Positions 1-9,617 of a stretch of 64,000 bases of DNA are shown in pieces. Made by a program: the position numbers and the translations under genes. The notes beneath the pieces were generated by a model. It saw only the letters and a program-made list of their open reading frames with translations. It made no database searches and was not told where the DNA came from. Within the stretch, counting starts at the first letter, position 1. Each line of letters starts with the position of its first letter. This DNA is from Segatella copri (GTDB lineage: Bacteria; Bacteroidota; Bacteroidia; Bacteroidales; Bacteroidaceae), in assembly GCF_949820605.1 (NCBI RefSeq), contig NZ_CATKVU010000006.1:2236001-2300000 (forward strand), in the 5' to 3' direction.

Positions 1-177
1 TCTTTAAAATACAAAACACTGAATATCAGGTAGTTAGGTGCTAGTTTTTCTTCCCTACATTATACCAAGTATATTATATATATACGTTTACATTTTTTAC
101 ATTATACGTAATACGTGAGGAAAAAGATTTTTTTTCAACAAATCAGCTATTAAAATGCATTTTTTCTCTTCAAAAAA

Positions 178-208
178 TTGCATAAGTCTGAAATAAATAT
201 TACTTTTG
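178..208 (+). promoter_or_regulatory. Bacteroidota-type promoter
   Basis: TTG at 178-180 and TACTTTTG at 201-208 are separated by 20 bases, which fits the Bacteroidota sigma-ABfr consensus (TTG at about -33, TAnnTTTG at about -7). It points rightward into a stretch with no long gene. The first 177 bases of the window are AT-rich and hold nothing I recognise. Confidence 0.7.
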
Positions 209-213
209 CAACA

Positions 214-402
214 TGAAAGCGCGGAGAATGTGATTCTCCTCCCGATGAAGGACACCGAGCTTGCCCCAATCGGTAGGCCACTAACAATTTAAAGAGAAAA
301 ACGAAAATGGAAAAATTAAATCATATCATGGTATGGATTAAGCTGACGAGCCGGGGGCATAAAGAAAAACCGCCAGGCGTTTCTTTCTACGCCTGGCGGT
401 CT
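214..402 (+). ncRNA. putative small structured RNA or leader
   Basis: A transcript starting just after the promoter at 178-208 would run about 190 nt to a strong GC-rich terminator at 369-402. It contains a perfect 7-bp stem (GGAGAAT/ATTCTCC with a GTG loop, near 224-240) followed by a second stem closed by CCGAT/ATCGG. A 32-codon ORF (ATG at 307, TGA at 403-405) overlaps the terminator; I see no family signature in it. The next gene is convergent, so this is not a leader of that gene. It may be a standalone small RNA or a transcript for a short peptide. I could not match it to a known RNA family. Confidence 0.4.
369..402. terminator. bidirectional intrinsic terminator
   Basis: A near-perfect inverted repeat (CCGCCAGGCG ... 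CGCCTGGCGG) lies between the putative RNA on the plus strand and the 3' end of the sugar transporter on the minus strand. It is placed to end both transcripts. Confidence 0.75.
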
Positions 403-424
403 TGATATTTCACAGAATAAGAAC

Positions 425-1876
425 TTAGTTTTTCTTCCAAAGCTTGGTCATATCCTCCAGCGTCTTACCCTTGGTCTCAGGAACGAGCTTCCATACAAAG
501 ATGGCAGCGAGGATACAGATAACACCATACAGGCCATAGGTGAACCAATAGCCCAGGCTGTTAGCCATCGGAACGAAAGAGGTAGAAACAATCCAGTTGA
601 AAATCCACTGGAAGGCTACGGCAATCGCTACGGCAGCACCACGAATCGTATTAGGGAATACCTCGGCGATAAGTACCCAGCAGATTGGTCCCCAAGAGAA
701 CATGAATGATGCTGAATAAACCATGATGGATACCATGCACAGCAACTGCAGATTAGGATTACCGAAGGTGATGGCCACACCGATGGCACCCAATGCCATG
801 CCCAGAGAACCGGTAATGAGCAAAGGCTTACGTCCCAACTTCTCTACCGTAAAGATGGCTACACAGGTGAAACCGAGGTTCACGATACCGTTGAATACAG
901 TCAATACCATCGGATTGTCAAAGCCCATAGCCTCGTAGATACGAGGAGCATAATAGAGCACGGCATTGATACCTACAGCCTGCTGGAATACAGAGAGCAT
1001 CACACCTACGAAGATACAGAGCACACCGTAAGTAAGCAGTTTCTCCTTCTTCTCAGTAACCGTATTCTTGATGTCGTTCAAAATCTTCTTAGCCTCCTCA
1101 GCACCATTGATGCGAGCCAGGATACGCTCTGCCTTCGCATCCTGACCAACCATGGCAAGATAACGGGGAGTCTCCGGTACGAAACAGATAAGCAGAGCAA
1201 ACAAGCCCGCAGGAACCATCTCAGAACCAAACATATAGCGCCATCCGGTTTCAATAGCCCAGGCAGCCTCGCCACCATTCAGAATCTGGTTCATACCGTT
1301 GCCCACACTCTGGATAACAGGAGCAATATGATCGCCAAGAATGAAGAAGTTGACGAAATAAACTACCAGCTGACCGAAGATGATGGCAAACTGGTTCCAG
1401 CTGACCAACATACCACGGATGTTGCTAGGCGCAATCTCACCGATATACATCGGGCATACAGCAGATGCCAGACCCACACCGATACCGCCAATCACACGGT
1501 AGAGGTTGAACACGATGAGAAGTGTAAGATTAGGTTCGCCCTTTGGCAACACCAAAGACTCAGGACACATAGATCCCCATGCAGAGATGAAGAACATCAC
1601 ACCCGCAAAGATCAGCGAACGCTTACGGCCCCAGTTAGAAGCCATCACACCCGAAAGCGCCGAACCGATGATACAACCAATTAGGGCACTGGAAGAAGTG
1701 AATCCATGCCAGAAATCGGTATAGGTGAAATCCTCAGCACCCATGAAGAATGCCTGCAAACCCTTCTCGGCTCCCGAGATTACCGCGGTATCATAACCGA
1801 AAAGCAAGCCGCCCAAAACGGCTACCATCACAATTGAAATAAGATAGGCTCTAGAGCCTGTTTGTTTTTGTTCCAT
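425..1876 (-). CDS. xylE: XylE-type sugar:H+ symporter (MFS sugar porter)
   Basis: The 483-residue protein is an integral inner-membrane sugar:proton symporter of the major facilitator superfamily. The N-terminal GGLLFGYDTAVISG segment, the GRKRS loop after TM2, the PETPRYL motif at the end of the first six-helix half, GRKPLLI in the second half and the C-terminal PETKGKT are all sugar-porter signatures. The N-terminal half reads very like E. coli XylE, including the SALIGCIIG helix. Xylose is the best substrate guess; glucose or arabinose cannot be excluded. It is monocistronic and divergent from metF. The length is normal for the family and no defect is seen. Confidence 0.9.
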   Translation of the reverse strand: MEQKQTGSRAYLISIVMVAVLGGLLFGYDTAVISGAEKGLQAFFMGAEDFTYTDFWHGFTSSSALIGCIIGSALSGVMASNWGRKRSLIFAGVMFFISAWGSMCPESLVLPKGEPNLTLLIVFNLYRVIGGIGVGLASAVCPMYIGEIAPSNIRGMLVSWNQFAIIFGQLVVYFVNFFILGDHIAPVIQSVGNGMNQILNGGEAAWAIETGWRYMFGSEMVPAGLFALLICFVPETPRYLAMVGQDAKAERILARINGAEEAKKILNDIKNTVTEKKEKLLTYGVLCIFVGVMLSVFQQAVGINAVLYYAPRIYEAMGFDNPMVLTVFNGIVNLGFTCVAIFTVEKLGRKPLLITGSLGMALGAIGVAITFGNPNLQLLCMVSIMVYSASFMFSWGPICWVLIAEVFPNTIRGAAVAIAVAFQWIFNWIVSTSFVPMANSLGYWFTYGLYGVICILAAIFVWKLVPETKGKTLEDMTKLWKKN

Positions 1877-2039
1877 TATTTTTTAGGTCTAAAATTTAAT
1901 CACTTTTCTGTAGAATAGCGTAGCATTTACCGGCAGGAAATCTTCTTTTTTCATGCCAAAAATCAATCTCCACCTAATAATATACGTTTTTTCTTTATAA
2001 ATATTACGTTCAACATGCGGTTTTCCCCCATTTTTTTTG

Positions 2040-2047
2040 TAAATTTG
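2040..2047 (+). promoter_or_regulatory. metF promoter -7 box
   Basis: TAAATTTG fits the TAnnTTTG consensus and lies 35 bases upstream of the metF ATG, after a T-rich tract. Confidence 0.6.
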
Positions 2048-2082
2048 CACCAAAATAAGAAGAAACATAGAATTTAGGTAAT

Positions 2083-3039
2083 ATGAACATAGCAGATTTT
2101 CTACATCAGCAGGGCGATAAACGAGGCTTTTCGTTCGAGGTTTTACCTCCGCTGAAAGGTAACGGAACAGCAGCACTCTTCCGTACCATCGATGCGCTGA
2201 GCGAGTTTGGTCCCCGCTTTATCAACATCACTACGCACCATAGCGAGTATGTATACAAGGAACTGGAAAACGGTCTCCTCACTCGCCAGCGTGTACGCCG
2301 CCGCCCTGGCACCGTGGCCATCGCAGGCGCTATACAGAATAAGTACGACATACCTGTCATCCCTCATATTATCTGCAGCGGTGCTACGAAGGAAGACATC
2401 GAGTACGAACTGCTCGACCTCCAGTTTCTGGGCATCAGCAACATTCTCGTTCTGCGAGGAGACAAGGCGAAAGAAGACCGGCAGTTTACACCAACCGAGA
2501 ACGGTCATGCCCATGCCACCGACCTCCTGAAGCAGGTGAATCAGTTTAATGACGGTTTCTTCTTTGACGGCACACCCATCAAGCACCCGGGCGACAAGTT
2601 CTGCTGCGGTGTAGCCTGCTATCCGGAGAAGCATGAAGAGGCGCCAAACCTGGAAATGGATATGCAGCATCTCCTGGAGAAACAACAGTTGGGCGCAGCG
2701 TATGCTGTTACCCAGCTCTTCTACGACAACGAGAAGTTCTATGCTTTCGTTGAAAAGGCTCGGCAGATAGGCGTAACCATTCCTATCATTCCAGCCATCA
2801 AGCCTTTCGCCAAGTTGAGCCAGCTCACAGTAGTGCCGAAAACCTTCCACTGCGATATTCCTGAAGAACTCGCACAGGAGGTATTGAAATGTAAAACTGA
2901 CGATGATGCCAAGCAGCTCGGTATCGAGTGGACTACCGCTCAGGTGCAAGATCTCTTCGAACATGGTTACAACAATGTTCACTTCTTCACAGTATCGGCT
3001 GTAGACAGCGTCAAGCAAATAGCAAAAATTCTGTTTTAA
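2083..3039 (+). CDS. metF: 5,10-methylenetetrahydrofolate reductase
   Basis: This cytosolic FAD enzyme reduces 5,10-methylene-THF to 5-methyl-THF, the methyl donor for methionine synthesis. The 318-residue length is typical. The N-terminus carries FSFEVLPPLKG (strand 1 of the TIM barrel with the catalytic Glu), then the ITTHHSEY segment, ILVLRGDK in mid-protein and QLFYDNEKF late, all in MTHFR order. The ATG at 2083 follows the promoter by a short leader. The stop codon directly abuts the ATG of holB, so the two are probably co-transcribed. Confidence 0.93.
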   Translation: MNIADFLHQQGDKRGFSFEVLPPLKGNGTAALFRTIDALSEFGPRFINITTHHSEYVYKELENGLLTRQRVRRRPGTVAIAGAIQNKYDIPVIPHIICSGATKEDIEYELLDLQFLGISNILVLRGDKAKEDRQFTPTENGHAHATDLLKQVNQFNDGFFFDGTPIKHPGDKFCCGVACYPEKHEEAPNLEMDMQHLLEKQQLGAAYAVTQLFYDNEKFYAFVEKARQIGVTIPIIPAIKPFAKLSQLTVVPKTFHCDIPEELAQEVLKCKTDDDAKQLGIEWTTAQVQDLFEHGYNNVHFFTVSAVDSVKQIAKILF

Positions 3040-4152
3040 ATGCAAAGAAATGAAGTTATAGGTCAGCAAGAAGTATGGAACCGTCTCATGGAGATGGTTC
3101 AGGAGAACCGTTTGCCCCATGCGCTGATGTTCTGCGGCCCGCAGGGCTGCGGCAAACTGGCGATGGCACTGGCTTTTGCCAGCTATCTTCTGGGTGATTC
3201 ACCGATGCTCAGGAAATGGGAACATCCGGACCTCCACTTCACCTTTCCTACCATCAAGACCGCCAATATGGGCAGCGAACACAAACCGGTGAGCCTCGAC
3301 TTCATCAAGGAATGGAGAGAGCTGCTGCTTTCTAAAGGTCCCTACATCCAGATTAGCGACTGGATGCTGAAGATGGGCAAGACGGATGCCGACTATAACA
3401 AACAGGCTATCATCACTGCCGAAGAAACCGATGCCATCTCTCACGAACTGATGATGATGTCGAGTCAGGGCGGATATAAGATAAGTCTGATATGGCTCCC
3501 GGAGCGTATGAATATCCAGAGTGCCAACAAGATACTGAAACTGCTGGAGGAGCCGCCACGCCAGACGGTATTCCTGCTGGTAAGCGAGAATCCGGAACTG
3601 CTGCTCGAAACCATCAGAAGCCGTACGCAGCGTATCGACTTCAGGAAGATAGAAACCGCTGAGCTGGAAAAAGCGCTGATAGAGCGGAGGGCGCTGGAGC
3701 CAGACATGGCACACCGCATTGCCCGTATCGCCAACGGCAACTGGAACCTCGCACTCGAAGAACTGGATGCAGGAAACGAAAACCGGCAGCATCTCGACAT
3801 GTTCATCATGCTGATGCGACTGGCTTACATGCGCAAGATAGGTGACCTCAAGAAGTGGACCGATGTGATAGCAACCTTCGGAAGAGAAAAGCAGAAACGC
3901 ATGCTCGACTACTTCATGCACATGCTCAGAGAAAGTTTCATGTACAACTTCCGGAATCCGGAACTGAGCTACATGACGCAGGATGAGGAGAACTTTGCCA
4001 AGAACTTTGCCCGCTTCATCAACGAGGCAAACATCATTGACATCTCCAACCTCTTCGAAGACAGCAAGCGCATGATTTCGCAAAATGCCAATGCCAAAAT
4101 CGTTTTCTTCGATATGGCGCTCAAAATCATCGTACTACTTTTAAGGAAGTGA
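3040..4152 (+). CDS. holB: DNA polymerase III delta' subunit
   Basis: This 370-residue clamp-loader subunit belongs to the AAA+ fold. A P-loop-like GPQGCGK lies at residues 33-39. The segment around residues 150-180 (IWLPERMNIQSANKILKLLEEPP) matches the delta'/gamma signature that follows the Walker B region, and SRTQRIDF is the conserved sensor/arginine region. It starts at the base after the metF stop, so translation is probably coupled. The family is divergent in Bacteroidota, so delta' is inferred from these motifs rather than from overall similarity. Confidence 0.85.
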   Translation: MQRNEVIGQQEVWNRLMEMVQENRLPHALMFCGPQGCGKLAMALAFASYLLGDSPMLRKWEHPDLHFTFPTIKTANMGSEHKPVSLDFIKEWRELLLSKGPYIQISDWMLKMGKTDADYNKQAIITAEETDAISHELMMMSSQGGYKISLIWLPERMNIQSANKILKLLEEPPRQTVFLLVSENPELLLETIRSRTQRIDFRKIETAELEKALIERRALEPDMAHRIARIANGNWNLALEELDAGNENRQHLDMFIMLMRLAYMRKIGDLKKWTDVIATFGREKQKRMLDYFMHMLRESFMYNFRNPELSYMTQDEENFAKNFARFINEANIIDISNLFEDSKRMISQNANAKIVFFDMALKIIVLLLRK

Positions 4153-4240
4153 AAAGTGAAGAATTCAAATGAATAACGGGGCAGATGACTGGTCATTATT
4201 CATTGTACATTATAAATTATACATTATAAATTAGATTATC

Positions 4241-5659
4241 GTGGATTACAAAAATATGAAATTCAGGATGTGTAACGGCTGCGACCGTGGTCTGTGCGCT
4301 AAGGGCGTAGGAAGACAGGACAAACAGCTCAACACATACGACTGGCTTGCCGATGTACCCGGCAATGCTGAAAGTACTGACCTCGTGGAGGTACAGTTCA
4401 AGAATACCCGTAAGGGATATTACCACAATGTGAATAACCTCGACCTGAAGAAGGGCGATATAGTGGCGGTAGAGGCTAACCCGGGTCACGACATCGGTGT
4501 GGTTACGCTGACCGGAAGACTGGTAAAACTCCAGATTAAGAAGGCAAACCTCAAGTCGCAGGATGATATCAAGCGTATCTACCGTATCGCCAAACAGGTG
4601 GATCTTGACAAATGCAAGGAGGCTAAGAGCCGTGAACACGGCACCATGATTCAGAGCCGCCAGATAGCCAAAGATCTAGGACTGAAGATGAAAATAGGTG
4701 ATGTAGAATATCAGGGAGACGGCAACAAGGCTATCTTCTATTACATCGCTGACGAACGTGTGGACTTCCGCCAGCTCATCAAGGTTCTTGCCGATACCTT
4801 CCATGTACGCATTGAGATGAAACAGATCGGTGCACGACAGGAAGCAGGCCGCATCGGTGGAACGGGTCCTTGCGGCAGAGAACTCTGCTGCGCTACCTGG
4901 ATGAAGAACTTCATCAGCGTCAGCACCAATGCAGCACGCTACCAGGACATCTCTCTGAATCCTCAGAAACTTGCCGGTATGTGCGCCAAACTGAAGTGCT
5001 GTCTCAACTACGAGGTAGACAGCTATGTAGAGGCTAGCAGAAAGTTGCCTCCTAAGGATGCCGTACTGCAGACTGCCGACGGTGATTTTCATCAGTTCAA
5101 GGTGGATATCCTGGCTGGCCTTATCACCTACTCTTCTGACAAGAACCTTGCCTCCAACCTCGAAACCATCAGCATCGAGCGTGCCAAGGCTATCATCGAA
5201 ATGAACCGTCAGGGCGAGAAGCCATTGAGTCTGCTGGAAGACGGTAAGGCAAAACCTGTAGCCAAGCCAACCGACCTGCTTGCCGAAGCTGATTTGAGCC
5301 GCTTTGACAAGGCTAAGAAAAAGAAGAAGAAGAACAATAAGAACAAGGGATCTCGCCAGCAGGAGGGAGACAACAAGCCTCAGAAGAACGAGAACCGCGC
5401 GCAGAATGGCGACAACAAACCTCAGAAGAATGAAGGCAAGCCAAACAACCAGCGCCGCGACAACCGTAATCAGGGCAATCATCCTAAGGGTGACAACCGC
5501 CAGCCAAGAAACGACAGACGACCTAACAAGGGCAACAAGCCGCAGAATGGCAACAAGCCACAAGGCAACAACACCCCTCAGAATGGCAACAAGCCACAGG
5601 GCAACAACGCCCCTCAGAATGGCAACAAGCCACAGGGCAATAATGCCCCACAAGAATAA
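4241..5659 (+). CDS. ricT: PSP1-domain protein (RicT/YaaT-like) with repetitive basic tail
   Basis: The first ~290 residues are a PSP1-domain protein. The core includes VRIEMKQIGARQEAGRIGG, CGRELCCATW and KLAGMCAKLKCCLNYE, with the cysteines that bind an iron-sulfur cluster in B. subtilis RicT. RicT acts with RicA and RicF in RNA maturation and development in B. subtilis; the Bacteroidota role is not settled. An additional N-terminal CNGCDRGLC cysteine group is present. The last ~110 residues are low-complexity, rich in Asn, Lys, Gln and Pro, ending in three QNGNKPQGNNAP repeats, and are probably disordered and perhaps RNA-binding. The start is GTG at 4241; an in-frame ATG at 4256 would lose only five residues. 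It lies just upstream of gldH. Confidence 0.85.
   Translation: MDYKNMKFRMCNGCDRGLCAKGVGRQDKQLNTYDWLADVPGNAESTDLVEVQFKNTRKGYYHNVNNLDLKKGDIVAVEANPGHDIGVVTLTGRLVKLQIKKANLKSQDDIKRIYRIAKQVDLDKCKEAKSREHGTMIQSRQIAKDLGLKMKIGDVEYQGDGNKAIFYYIADERVDFRQLIKVLADTFHVRIEMKQIGARQEAGRIGGTGPCGRELCCATWMKNFISVSTNAARYQDISLNPQKLAGMCAKLKCCLNYEVDSYVEASRKLPPKDAVLQTADGDFHQFKVDILAGLITYSSDKNLASNLETISIERAKAIIEMNRQGEKPLSLLEDGKAKPVAKPTDLLAEADLSRFDKAKKKKKKNNKNKGSRQQEGDNKPQKNENRAQNGDNKPQKNEGKPNNQRRDNRNQGNHPKGDNRQPRNDRRPNKGNKPQNGNKPQGNNTPQNGNKPQGNNAPQNGNKPQGNNAPQE
5543..5650 (+). repeat. 36-bp coding tandem repeat, 3 units
   Basis: Three consecutive 36-bp units (5543-5578, 5579-5614, 5615-5650) differ at only a few third positions and encode QNGNKPQGNNTP/AP at the extreme C-terminus of the PSP1 protein. 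In-frame units make the tail length likely to vary between strains. Confidence 0.85.
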
Positions 5660-5679
5660 AGAATAGGAGCTAGAAAAAG

Positions 5680-6162
5680 ATGAAAAAGACTGTTTATTTC
5701 ATCGTTTTGACAGCGATCGTTCACATTCTCTCTGCCTGCAGCGGTTCGACCGTATACGATGAGTATGCCCATACACCGATTGCAGGATGGGAGAAGAACG
5801 ACACCCTATCATTCGAAGTATCACCTCTACTCGAGGCAGGGCATTACAGGCAAAGCTTAGGACTTCGCATTACAGGTGCCTATCCGTTCATGGGACTTAC
5901 GCTCATCGTAGAACAGACGGTTTATCACCAAAACAGAAAGATACCTGGCGAATGCAAGATAGATACGGTAAACTGCCAGCTGATTGACAACAACGGCGTG
6001 AGCAAAGGACAGGGTATCAGCTACTATCAGTATAACTTCCCTATCAACATCTATCAGATGCATCAGGGCGATTCCATACACGTAACCATCAGACATGATA
6101 TGAAAAGAGAAATCCTGCCCGGTGTGAGTGACATCGGCATCAAGATTTCAAAGATACAATAA
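5680..6162 (+). CDS. gldH: gliding motility lipoprotein GldH
   Basis: The 160-residue lipoprotein has a signal peptide ending in a lipobox (ILSAC), then the GldH pattern: the start of the mature region with YDEYAHTP, a beta-rich middle, and PGVSDIGIKISK at the end. GldH is required for gliding in Flavobacterium. Non-gliding Bacteroidales keep it, in association with the type IX secretion machinery. It lies 20 bases after the PSP1 gene, the usual Bacteroidota pairing. Confidence 0.85.
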   Translation: MKKTVYFIVLTAIVHILSACSGSTVYDEYAHTPIAGWEKNDTLSFEVSPLLEAGHYRQSLGLRITGAYPFMGLTLIVEQTVYHQNRKIPGECKIDTVNCQLIDNNGVSKGQGISYYQYNFPINIYQMHQGDSIHVTIRHDMKREILPGVSDIGIKISKIQ

Positions 6163-6170
6163 AAAAAAAG

Positions 6171-6201
6171 AGTGAACAGATTCATCAACAATCTGTTCAC
6201 T
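6171..6201. terminator. bidirectional terminator between gldH and rodA
   Basis: An 11-bp perfect stem (AGTGAACAGAT/ATCTGTTCACT) is flanked by an A-run on the left and a T-run on the right. It serves the convergent gldH and rodA transcripts. Confidence 0.85.
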
Positions 6202-6208
6202 TTTTTTT

Positions 6209-7672
6209 TTAACTTCTCACTAAGTTCCTTCCCGCATCAATTCTCAAGAAGATGAAAAGAAGGATGGTGAATCCCCATAACGAACTGCCACCATAACTGA
6301 AGAACGGGAGCGGAATACCGATAACCGGTGTTAAACCCAGCACCATTCCCACATTAATAAACAGGTGGAAGAGGAATACCGACAGGACACAATAGCCGTA
6401 GATACGCCCGAATTTATAAGGTTGCCGCTCAGCCAGATGTATCAACCGCAATATCAAAGCCAGGAAAAGCAGCAGCACGCCTGCCGAACCGAAGAAACCT
6501 TCCTCCTCGCCTACCGTACAGAAGATAAAGTCTGTATCCTGCTCAGGCACGAACTTCAGCTTGGTCTGCGTTCCATTGAGGAATCCTTTGCCCTGAAGTC
6601 CGCCGGAACCAATGGCTATCTCACTCTGATGCACGTTATATCCCGCACCAGCCAAATCTTCATCCAGTCCCAGCAGCACATTGATACGCACTCTCTGATG
6701 AGGTTCCATCACATGATTCAGCACATAATCGGCAGAATAGAAGAAAGCGATACTTCCCAACGAAAAGATGGAGATGAGGAAGTAATTCCGGAACCGGGTT
6801 CTCAGTCCCTGATAAACCAGGAATCCGATGAGCATAGCACACAGGAAGAGCTGGATCCACACAATGTCGAACGGAATGACATAGGTAGAAAAGAGCACGA
6901 AGAGCAGCGTAATGCCTACCGAATAGGCAAGGATCATGAGTGCCTGTTTCCTATCGCCCGTATAGGAGTTCACCATGCCGGCCGTAAAAATCTGCACCAG
7001 CAGAAGCACAACAAACTTACCCACAGAAGTATAGGTATCCCACATCATCACGTTCTCATACTTCACACCCACTACGAAGTAAGCCACCATCGACACGCCG
7101 GTAAAGAGAATGGCACCCGGCATTCCTTCGCGGTAAAGCATGAGGAAGAATGAAAGATAAACCAAGGCAGAACCCGTTTCGCGCTGACCTACGATACAGA
7201 GCATCGGCAGAACGATAATGCCTACGGCTGCCATGAAATGCTTCAGGTTCTGCATACTGAAACCATAGCTTGACATAAACTTGGCTACCGCCAGAGCCGT
7301 AGCAAACTTACCAAACTCAGCCGGTTGCAGTCGGAGCGGTCCCAAAACCAGCCAGGAGTGGGAACCCTTGATGCTATGCGGATTGAATATCGTAGCAAAG
7401 AGCAAGAGTACCAGGATACCATAGATGACATACGAGAAGGTATCGTAAAACCGGTCATCAAGCAGCAGGATTACCAATCCCAGTGCTATGGATGTGCCTA
7501 TCCATATAATCTGCATACCCGAGCGGGCACCCAGACTGAATATCTCGTTGTCACCATAGTTATAGCTGGCTCCACAGACGCTCACCCATCCGAAGATGAG
7601 GAGTACCAGATAAATACCTATCGTCCACCAGTCAAGTGAAGCAAGCACACTAGGTTGTTTATTATCGATCAT
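6209..7672 (-). CDS. rodA: RodA peptidoglycan glycosyltransferase (SEDS family)
   Basis: This 487-residue multi-pass inner-membrane protein polymerises lipid II in the elongasome with PBP2. SEDS features are visible: LRLQPAEFGK, the long GLGLQGKGFLNGTQ-type loop (here IGSGGLQGKGFLNGTQ), FVPEQDTDFIFCTVGEEEGFFG, and the C-terminal PVIGIPLPFFSYGGSS. It is longer than E. coli RodA because of an extra central membrane region, as usual in Bacteroidota. It lies 31 bases downstream of mrdA and is the last gene of the rod-shape cluster. Confidence 0.93.
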   Translation of the reverse strand: MIDNKQPSVLASLDWWTIGIYLVLLIFGWVSVCGASYNYGDNEIFSLGARSGMQIIWIGTSIALGLVILLLDDRFYDTFSYVIYGILVLLLFATIFNPHSIKGSHSWLVLGPLRLQPAEFGKFATALAVAKFMSSYGFSMQNLKHFMAAVGIIVLPMLCIVGQRETGSALVYLSFFLMLYREGMPGAILFTGVSMVAYFVVGVKYENVMMWDTYTSVGKFVVLLLVQIFTAGMVNSYTGDRKQALMILAYSVGITLLFVLFSTYVIPFDIVWIQLFLCAMLIGFLVYQGLRTRFRNYFLISIFSLGSIAFFYSADYVLNHVMEPHQRVRINVLLGLDEDLAGAGYNVHQSEIAIGSGGLQGKGFLNGTQTKLKFVPEQDTDFIFCTVGEEEGFFGSAGVLLLFLALILRLIHLAERQPYKFGRIYGYCVLSVFLFHLFINVGMVLGLTPVIGIPLPFFSYGGSSLWGFTILLFIFLRIDAGRNLVRS

Positions 7673-7703
7673 AATCTATAAACTATCAACTATTAACTGA
7701 AAA

Positions 7704-9554
7704 CTATCTACTGCTTAATCCGTAGGCGATTCTACGGGTCTGCATCTCTGCAGCCCTGCGCTCAGAATCAGGAGATAACTTACCCTTGAGATACTGTTCC
7801 ATCATCAGACCACCGATAGGCACACCATAGTCAGCACCCCAACCACCATTCTCTACATACACGGCAATGGCAATCTTCGGGTTGTTCATCGGAGCAAAGC
7901 CCATGAATACAGAGTGGTCATGACCACGGTTCTGTGCCGTACCCGTCTTGCCGCAAGGTTCGAAATCGTAGTGGCCGAGCATCTTACAGGTTCCCTTCAG
8001 CGCCGAACTTCTCATACCGGCTACCACATAGTCGTAAGCCCGTCGGGAAGCCTTGGTATAATGGCGTCGGGTATAGAGCGTATCAAGCGGTTCACCCTTC
8101 ACCTTTCTCACTACATGAGGCACATAATAGTATCCCCTGTTGGCAATGGTAGCACCCAGGTTGGCTATCTGCAACGGCGTGAGGTTAACCTCACCCTGAC
8201 CGATGGAAATACTGATTACCGTCAGTCCGTTCCATGAACCATTGTAAGCCTTATCATAGAACTGTGCATTCGGAATCAGACCGCGTTTCTCGCCAGGCAA
8301 GTCGATGCCCAACTTATATCCGAATCCCATGCTCACCATATAATTTTTCCATACGGTCATCGCATTCTGTACGCTGCCATACTTCTTGCGGTTACCTAGC
8401 ATATAGTAAAGACCCCAACAGAAGTAACCGTTACAAGAGGTACTGATGGCATCAACCAGCGAAATAGGCGACGGGTGACCATGACAGCCTACATGCAGAC
8501 CCTTATAAGAAAAACCATGATTACATGGGAATGCTGTTCCCGGTGTGATGATACCTTCAGTAAGATAGGTCAGCGCCTGGCTGGTCTTAAAGGTAGAACC
8601 CGGAGGATACTGACCCTGAATACTACGGTTCAGGAGCGGTTTCCAAGGATTCTGCGAGAGCCACTTGTGCATCTTGCCGCGGTTTCTACCCACCAGACGT
8701 CTTGGATCGTAAGAAGGAGAAGAAACCATAGCCAGCACATCGCCCGTTCTGGGATCGATGGCAACGATACTGCCGATTTTACCCTGGAGCAGACGTTCGC
8801 CCAAGGCTTGCAACTTGACATCCAATCCCAGCGTCAAATCCTTTCCTGCCACAGGTTTCTGGTCGAGTTTACCATTCTGATAGCTACCCTGTATTCTTCC
8901 GTGGGCATCTCTCAGCATGATCTTCACACCCTTCACACCACGCAGCTGCTTCTCATAAGACTTCTCGATACCCAGTTTTCCGATATAGTCACCAGCCTGA
9001 TAGTAGTCATCATCTTCAATATCGCTTTGCGAAACCTCACCCACATCACCCAGCACATGGGCTGCATAAGGGTAGGTATATTCTCTGACGGTACGTTTCT
9101 GGACATAGAAACCGGGGAATCGGAACATCTTCTCCTGGAACACACTGAAATCCCGGTCGCTCAGCTGTCCCATAAAAAGCTGCTGGGTATAGCGCGAATA
9201 GCCCGGGTTTTTAGAGCGGTCCTTGATATCGTTCATTCGCTTGATAAAAAACTCTTTCGTGATACCCAGCGAATTACAGAAATCCATCGTATCAAGCCTG
9301 CCGCTCTCCTCGTTCATGACCACCATCAGGTCGTAAGACGGCTGATTATACACCAGCAGCTTACCATTACGGTCGTAAATTGCACCACGGGCGGGAAACT
9401 CAATATGCTTCAAGAAGGCATTACTGTCGGCATTCTTCTTGTAGTCGTCGCTCATAATCTGAAGCGTAAACAGACGAATCATGTAAATGACCACAATAGC
9501 TATGGCCACTCCACCGATAACGAATCTACGTTTTTCAAGATTGTAATCCAACAT
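7704..9554 (-). CDS. mrdA: penicillin-binding protein 2 (transpeptidase)
   Basis: The 616-residue class B PBP cross-links peptidoglycan during elongation, anchored by one N-terminal helix (about residues 11-31). The active-site motif is S320-T-F-K323, followed by an SxN-type motif (STSCN) and KTG in GKTGTAQNRG. The dimerisation domain with ARGAIYDRNG near residue 55 is intact. Gene order mreD-mrdA-rodA supports PBP2 rather than PBP3. Length and motifs look functional. Confidence 0.93.
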   Translation of the reverse strand: MLDYNLEKRRFVIGGVAIAIVVIYMIRLFTLQIMSDDYKKNADSNAFLKHIEFPARGAIYDRNGKLLVYNQPSYDLMVVMNEESGRLDTMDFCNSLGITKEFFIKRMNDIKDRSKNPGYSRYTQQLFMGQLSDRDFSVFQEKMFRFPGFYVQKRTVREYTYPYAAHVLGDVGEVSQSDIEDDDYYQAGDYIGKLGIEKSYEKQLRGVKGVKIMLRDAHGRIQGSYQNGKLDQKPVAGKDLTLGLDVKLQALGERLLQGKIGSIVAIDPRTGDVLAMVSSPSYDPRRLVGRNRGKMHKWLSQNPWKPLLNRSIQGQYPPGSTFKTSQALTYLTEGIITPGTAFPCNHGFSYKGLHVGCHGHPSPISLVDAISTSCNGYFCWGLYYMLGNRKKYGSVQNAMTVWKNYMVSMGFGYKLGIDLPGEKRGLIPNAQFYDKAYNGSWNGLTVISISIGQGEVNLTPLQIANLGATIANRGYYYVPHVVRKVKGEPLDTLYTRRHYTKASRRAYDYVVAGMRSSALKGTCKMLGHYDFEPCGKTGTAQNRGHDHSVFMGFAPMNNPKIAIAVYVENGGWGADYGVPIGGLMMEQYLKGKLSPDSERRAAEMQTRRIAYGLSSR

Positions 9555-9617
9555 ACCTTATTATATATAGCAAACTAAAAATCGTGTTCTTTTCTCTCTC
9601 ATCACTTATCCGGAATC

